This document shows positions 7,241-8,653 of a DNA stretch of 8,653 bases, piece by piece. The notes beneath the pieces were generated by a model. It was not told the DNA's origin. It did no database searches and saw only the letters and a program-made list of their open reading frames with translations. Both the position numbers and the translations under genes were made by a program. Position 1 is the first letter of the stretch, and the number at the start of each line of letters is the position of its first letter. The stretch covers positions 1 through 8,653 of the forward strand of contig JAENWZ010000078.1 of NCBI GenBank assembly GCA_016649795.1, given 5' to 3'. Source of the stretch: Proteiniphilum sp. Its GTDB lineage: Bacteria > Bacteroidota > Bacteroidia > Bacteroidales > Dysgonomonadaceae.

Positions 7241-7248
7241 CAAAAGTA
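7241..7248 (-). promoter_or_regulatory. Candidate Bacteroidota promoter -7 element for the glycosidase operon
   Basis: The minus strand reads TACTTTTG, matching the Bacteroidota -7 consensus TAnnTTTG. It lies about 180 bases before the GH51 start and just downstream of the terminator candidate. The -33 box is poor: only a T-rich run, with no clear TTTG. It is the only such element in the 7061-7355 gap in the right orientation. The remaining leader is AT-rich, with no obvious operator or riboswitch. Confidence 0.4.
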
Positions 7249-7260
7249 GTAAAAAATATG

Positions 7261-7289
7261 AAAAAAAGCATACAGTGATCCTATATGCT
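7261..7289 (-). terminator. Intrinsic terminator candidate after the amylase pseudogene
   Basis: On the minus strand AGCATAT (7289-7283) and GTATGCT (7273-7267) form a 7-bp stem, with one G-T pair at the loop end, around a 9-base loop. A run of seven T ends at 7261. It starts about 65 bases after the amylase stop and would separate the amylase transcript from the GH51 operon. A weaker G+C-rich stem lies just before it at 7300-7317. Confidence 0.55.
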
Positions 7290-7355
7290 AAGTTAAATAT
7301 TCCCCTGCCCGGGAGAAGATATTTTTGAAAGCGGCGTTTGCCGAAGTCAAATCTT

Positions 7356-8025
<670 letters not shown>

Positions 8026-8091
8026 TTAAAGATGTTGTACATTGCATATAAACAGACAGTGGGCACCGGAAGTTTTACGTTTCAAATCTTT

Positions 8092-8653
8092 TTATTCGCT
8101 GGTAAGAAAATACTTCCACGCGGGACGGATACGGATGTTTTTACCAAATTCTATCACGTCGTGTTCTTCTTCCGAAGTAATTAGCAGGCAATCCGCACAA
8201 TCGATATTTTTAAATGCTTCTATTTCACGTTTGTAGGTCTTAGGGTCGCTAATATTCCATGCTGACTGGATAGCTTGTACGATTTTGCGGTTTTCTACCC
8301 ACACGAAATCACAGTTGCTACTGCCTGCTAAAAAGTGAAGATTCCTTACAGGAGTAATTTGTCTTCTTAAATGAAGATATAGTGCATTCTCGAGCAGTAT
8401 CCCGCGGTTCATATCTGTTGATGGAAGCAGAGCCTGAAAAAACCCGTTGTCGATACAGTAATATTTTTTTGCACTTTGTACCTCCTTTACATAGGATTGA
8501 TCGTATTTGGTTAATGGTAGAAACAAGTAAATATTTTCCGTCTGGTTTGCCAATTCATATCCGAAATCTTTACTGAATTTCTTGTCGTGTGATTTAATTT
8601 CGTTGACTATTTTATTTATTGAGGTGGGATTGGTGGCATTGATCAACATGCGG
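8092..8653 (-). CDS. AAA-family ATPase with DUF4143 C-terminal domain; C-terminal part only
   Basis: The frame runs off the right edge, so only the last 186 codons are seen and the ATG at 8649 is internal. The order is that of the C-terminal half of AAA_14/DUF4143 proteins. A winged-helix-like segment (INKIVNEIKSHDKKFSKDF, about 11-29 counted from that ATG) comes first, then YLFLPLTKYDQSYVKEVQSAKKYYCIDNGF (41-70). A nuclease-like fold follows: Glu87 in LLENALYLHLRR, Asp114 in NCDFVW, IVQAIQ (123-128) and DPKTYKREIEAF (135-146). The P-loop ATPase domain would lie outside the window. The family is common and often multicopy in Bacteroidales; its function is poorly known. No link to the sugar genes is apparent. 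It ends about 94 bases before the amylase pseudogene, with no strong terminator between. Confidence 0.85.
   Translation of the reverse strand, partial: RMLINATNPTSINKIVNEIKSHDKKFSKDFGYELANQTENIYLFLPLTKYDQSYVKEVQSAKKYYCIDNGFFQALLPSTDMNRGILLENALYLHLRRQITPVRNLHFLAGSSNCDFVWVENRKIVQAIQSAWNISDPKTYKREIEAFKNIDCADCLLITSEEEHDVIEFGKNIRIRPAWKYFLTSE

Noticed and set aside
8042..8236. Plus-strand frames over the end of the ATPase gene
   Set aside because: They are antisense to the conserved DUF4143 region and not protein-like.

Overview
The window looks like a carbohydrate-degradation locus of a Bacteroidota bacterium, most likely Bacteroidales; a Dysgonomonadaceae- or Parabacteroides-like genome is a guess. 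The evidence is the gene content (GH97, GH43, GH51, a serine-type sulfatase, a DUF4143 ATPase), lipoprotein signals on several enzymes, A-rich leaders without Shine-Dalgarno sites before most genes, and one TAnnTTTG-type promoter element. No SusC/SusD pair or regulator is visible, so this is only part of a utilisation locus.

Every gene is on the minus strand, so transcription runs from high to low coordinates. From the right: the C-terminal part of an AAA/DUF4143 ATPase (8653-8092); a wrecked alpha-amylase pseudogene (7998-7356) followed by a plausible intrinsic terminator (7289-7261); a candidate promoter (about 7248-7241); then a run of exported enzymes. These are a GH51-type alpha-L-arabinofuranosidase with a twin-arginine signal (7060-5513), a GH43 lipoprotein (5500-4502), a perfect hairpin without a T-run (4463-4489), a 72-residue remnant that resembles the N-terminus of GH105 unsaturated uronyl hydrolases (4418-4200), a GH97 of the retaining type (4080-2128), an FAD-dependent oxidoreductase lipoprotein (2066-423) and the N-terminal part of a serine-type sulfatase lipoprotein (414 to the window edge).

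The intact enzymes suggest attack on an arabinose- and galactose-containing polymer. GH51 and GH43 would remove arabinofuranosyl units (a GH43 can also be a xylosidase or galactosidase), a retaining GH97 would remove alpha-galactosyl or beta-L-arabinopyranosyl ends, and the sulfatase points to sulfate esters on the substrate. The GH105-like remnant hints at an earlier link to pectin or other uronic-acid chains. The role of the FAD enzyme is unknown.

The main unusual points are two decayed glycosidase genes with no visible insertion sequence, one of which keeps both ends of an amylase but has lost two internal blocks. There is also a strong Shine-Dalgarno site driving an 11-codon mini-ORF whose stop overlaps the start of the FAD gene, and a flavoprotein that appears to be exported by the Sec/lipoprotein route.
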